Source of the DNA: Mycolicibacterium wolinskyi
GTDB lineage: Bacteria; Actinomycetota; Actinomycetes; Mycobacteriales; Mycobacteriaceae
Length of the DNA: 64,000 nt
NCBI RefSeq assembly: GCF_002101965.1
Contig: NZ_LQQA01000031.1
Location: 248,001-312,000 of the forward strand
Reading direction: 5' to 3'
The notes under the pieces are model-generated. The model ran no database searches and had not been told where the DNA came from. It saw only the letters and a program-made list of their open reading frames with translations. The translations under genes were made by a program, and so were the position numbers. Below are positions 63,292-64,000 of the stretch, one piece after another (the first letter of the stretch is position 1; each line of letters opens with the position of its first letter).

Positions 63292-64000
63292 ATGTTTGAC
63301 CTGGACAACCGCTCGGTGCTGGTCACCGGAGGCAGCAAGGGCATCGGCCGCGGCATCGCGACGGTGTTCGCACGTGCCGGGGCGAACGTCGCGGTGGCGG
63401 CGCGATCGTCGACCCATCTCGACGCGTGCGTCGCTGACCTCGACAGCCTCGGCTCGGGCAAGGTCATCGGCGTGGTGACCGATGTCAGTGACCGCAAGGC
63501 GTGCGACGAGCTCGCCGCGGCGGCACTCGACGCGTTCGGCGGGCTCGACGTGGTCTGCGCCAACGCCGGCATCTTCCCCGACGCACCGCTGGCCACCATG
63601 ACCCCCGAGCAGCTCACCGAGATCTTCGCCGTCAATGTCAACGGGACGTTCTTCGCGGTTCAGGCCTGCCTGGACGCGCTCATCGCGTCGGGCTCCGGCC
63701 GGGTCATCCTGACCTCGTCGATCACCGGACCCATCACCGGATACCCCGGCTGGTCGCATTACGGCGCGACCAAATCCGCCCAGCTCGGGTTCATGCGGAC
63801 GGCCGCAATCGAGTTGGCCCCGCACAAGATCACCGTGAACGCGATCCTGCCCGGCAACATCATGTCCGAGGGCATGATCGAGAACGGTGAGGAGTACATC
63901 GCCAGCATGGCCAAGTCGATTCCCGCGGGCGCACTCGGCACGCCGGAAGACATCGGCCACCTGGCGGCGTTCCTGGCCACCAAGGAGGCCGGCTACATCA
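63292..64000 (+). CDS. Short-chain dehydrogenase/reductase (cut by window end)
   Basis: The first 236 residues of a classical SDR run off the right edge. They include VLVTGGSKGIGRGIATVFARAGA, CANAGIF, catalytic Ser in LTSSITGPITG, YGATK and the C-terminal LGTPEDIGHLAAFLATKEAGYI, so only about 20 residues are missing. TAGGAGCG precedes the ATG, 8 nt after the kinase stop, so the two are one operon. It may reduce or oxidise the aldehyde made by the neighbouring phospho-lyase-like enzyme, or act on the amino alcohol itself. Confidence 0.9.
   Translation, partial: MFDLDNRSVLVTGGSKGIGRGIATVFARAGANVAVAARSSTHLDACVADLDSLGSGKVIGVVTDVSDRKACDELAAAALDAFGGLDVVCANAGIFPDAPLATMTPEQLTEIFAVNVNGTFFAVQACLDALIASGSGRVILTSSITGPITGYPGWSHYGATKSAQLGFMRTAAIELAPHKITVNAILPGNIMSEGMIENGEEYIASMAKSIPAGALGTPEDIGHLAAFLATKEAGYI

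Overview
The window is high-GC DNA from a fast-growing mycobacterium, most likely of the Mycolicibacterium smegmatis group. The backbone follows the M. tuberculosis order Rv0434-Rv0427c, thiC-thiD-Rv0421c-Rv0420c, lpqL, thiGSO-thiE, mutT3, glnX-glnH-pknG, ackA-pta, as I recall it. This window lies in the opposite orientation to M. smegmatis gene numbering. Other mycobacterial signs are an MPT63-like secreted protein, an MmpL transporter, PknG, and many genes whose start codon sits 6-8 nt after a TAnnnT -10 box (leaderless mRNAs). I found no rRNA, complete tRNA, CRISPR array, insertion sequence or phage gene.

Layout. 0-6.5 kb: the start of a flavin monooxygenase, then a complete Mrp cation/proton antiporter operon (mrpA-B fusion, C, D, E, F, G). 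6.6-11.1 kb: conserved core with a LON-domain protein, a DUF732-type lipoprotein, YbdK-type ligase, sodC, a LytR-C-type protein, a DUF3263 protein and def. 11.1-14.5 kb: a GNAT protein, a divergent SDR/LysR pair and xthA. 14.8-18.9 kb: an MPT63-like protein with a Pro/Ala tail, two unknown proteins and a 14-TM exporter. 19.1-22.8 kb: TPP riboswitch-thiC-thiD-hydrolase-membrane protein. 22.8-29.5 kb: small accessory genes, a Baeyer-Villiger-like monooxygenase, a double TetR regulator and a permease. 29.5-33.4 kb: a GntR-controlled catabolic locus (MHS transporter, TIM-barrel isomerase, SDR) with repeated operators. 33.5-36.5 kb: divergent SulP and NCS2 transporters. 36.5-44.3 kb: a six-gene minus-strand operon of two LpqL-type peptidases, MmpL, a type III polyketide synthase broken by one TAG codon, a methyltransferase and a flavin oxidoreductase. 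44.6-47.8 kb: an SPFH protein, an ABC exporter and an SGNH hydrolase. 47.8-50.6 kb: TPP riboswitch-thiO-thiS-thiG, with thiE divergent. 50.6-59.1 kb: mutT3, the GlnX-GlnH-PknG glutamate-sensing module, ackA and pta. 59.1-64 kb: a class III aminotransferase that resembles phospho-lyases, a permease, an APH-type kinase and an SDR, which together look like an amino-alcohol catabolic unit.

How they fit together. Thiamine genes come in two riboswitch-controlled blocks (HMP branch at 19-22 kb, thiazole branch at 48-50 kb). GlnX/GlnH pass extracellular amino-acid signals to PknG. Pta-AckA interconverts acetyl-CoA and acetate. The accessory blocks sit between backbone segments. The most notable points are the nonsense codon in the quinone-type PKS gene, the possible amino-alcohol kinase/phospho-lyase cluster, and several repeated operator sequences.
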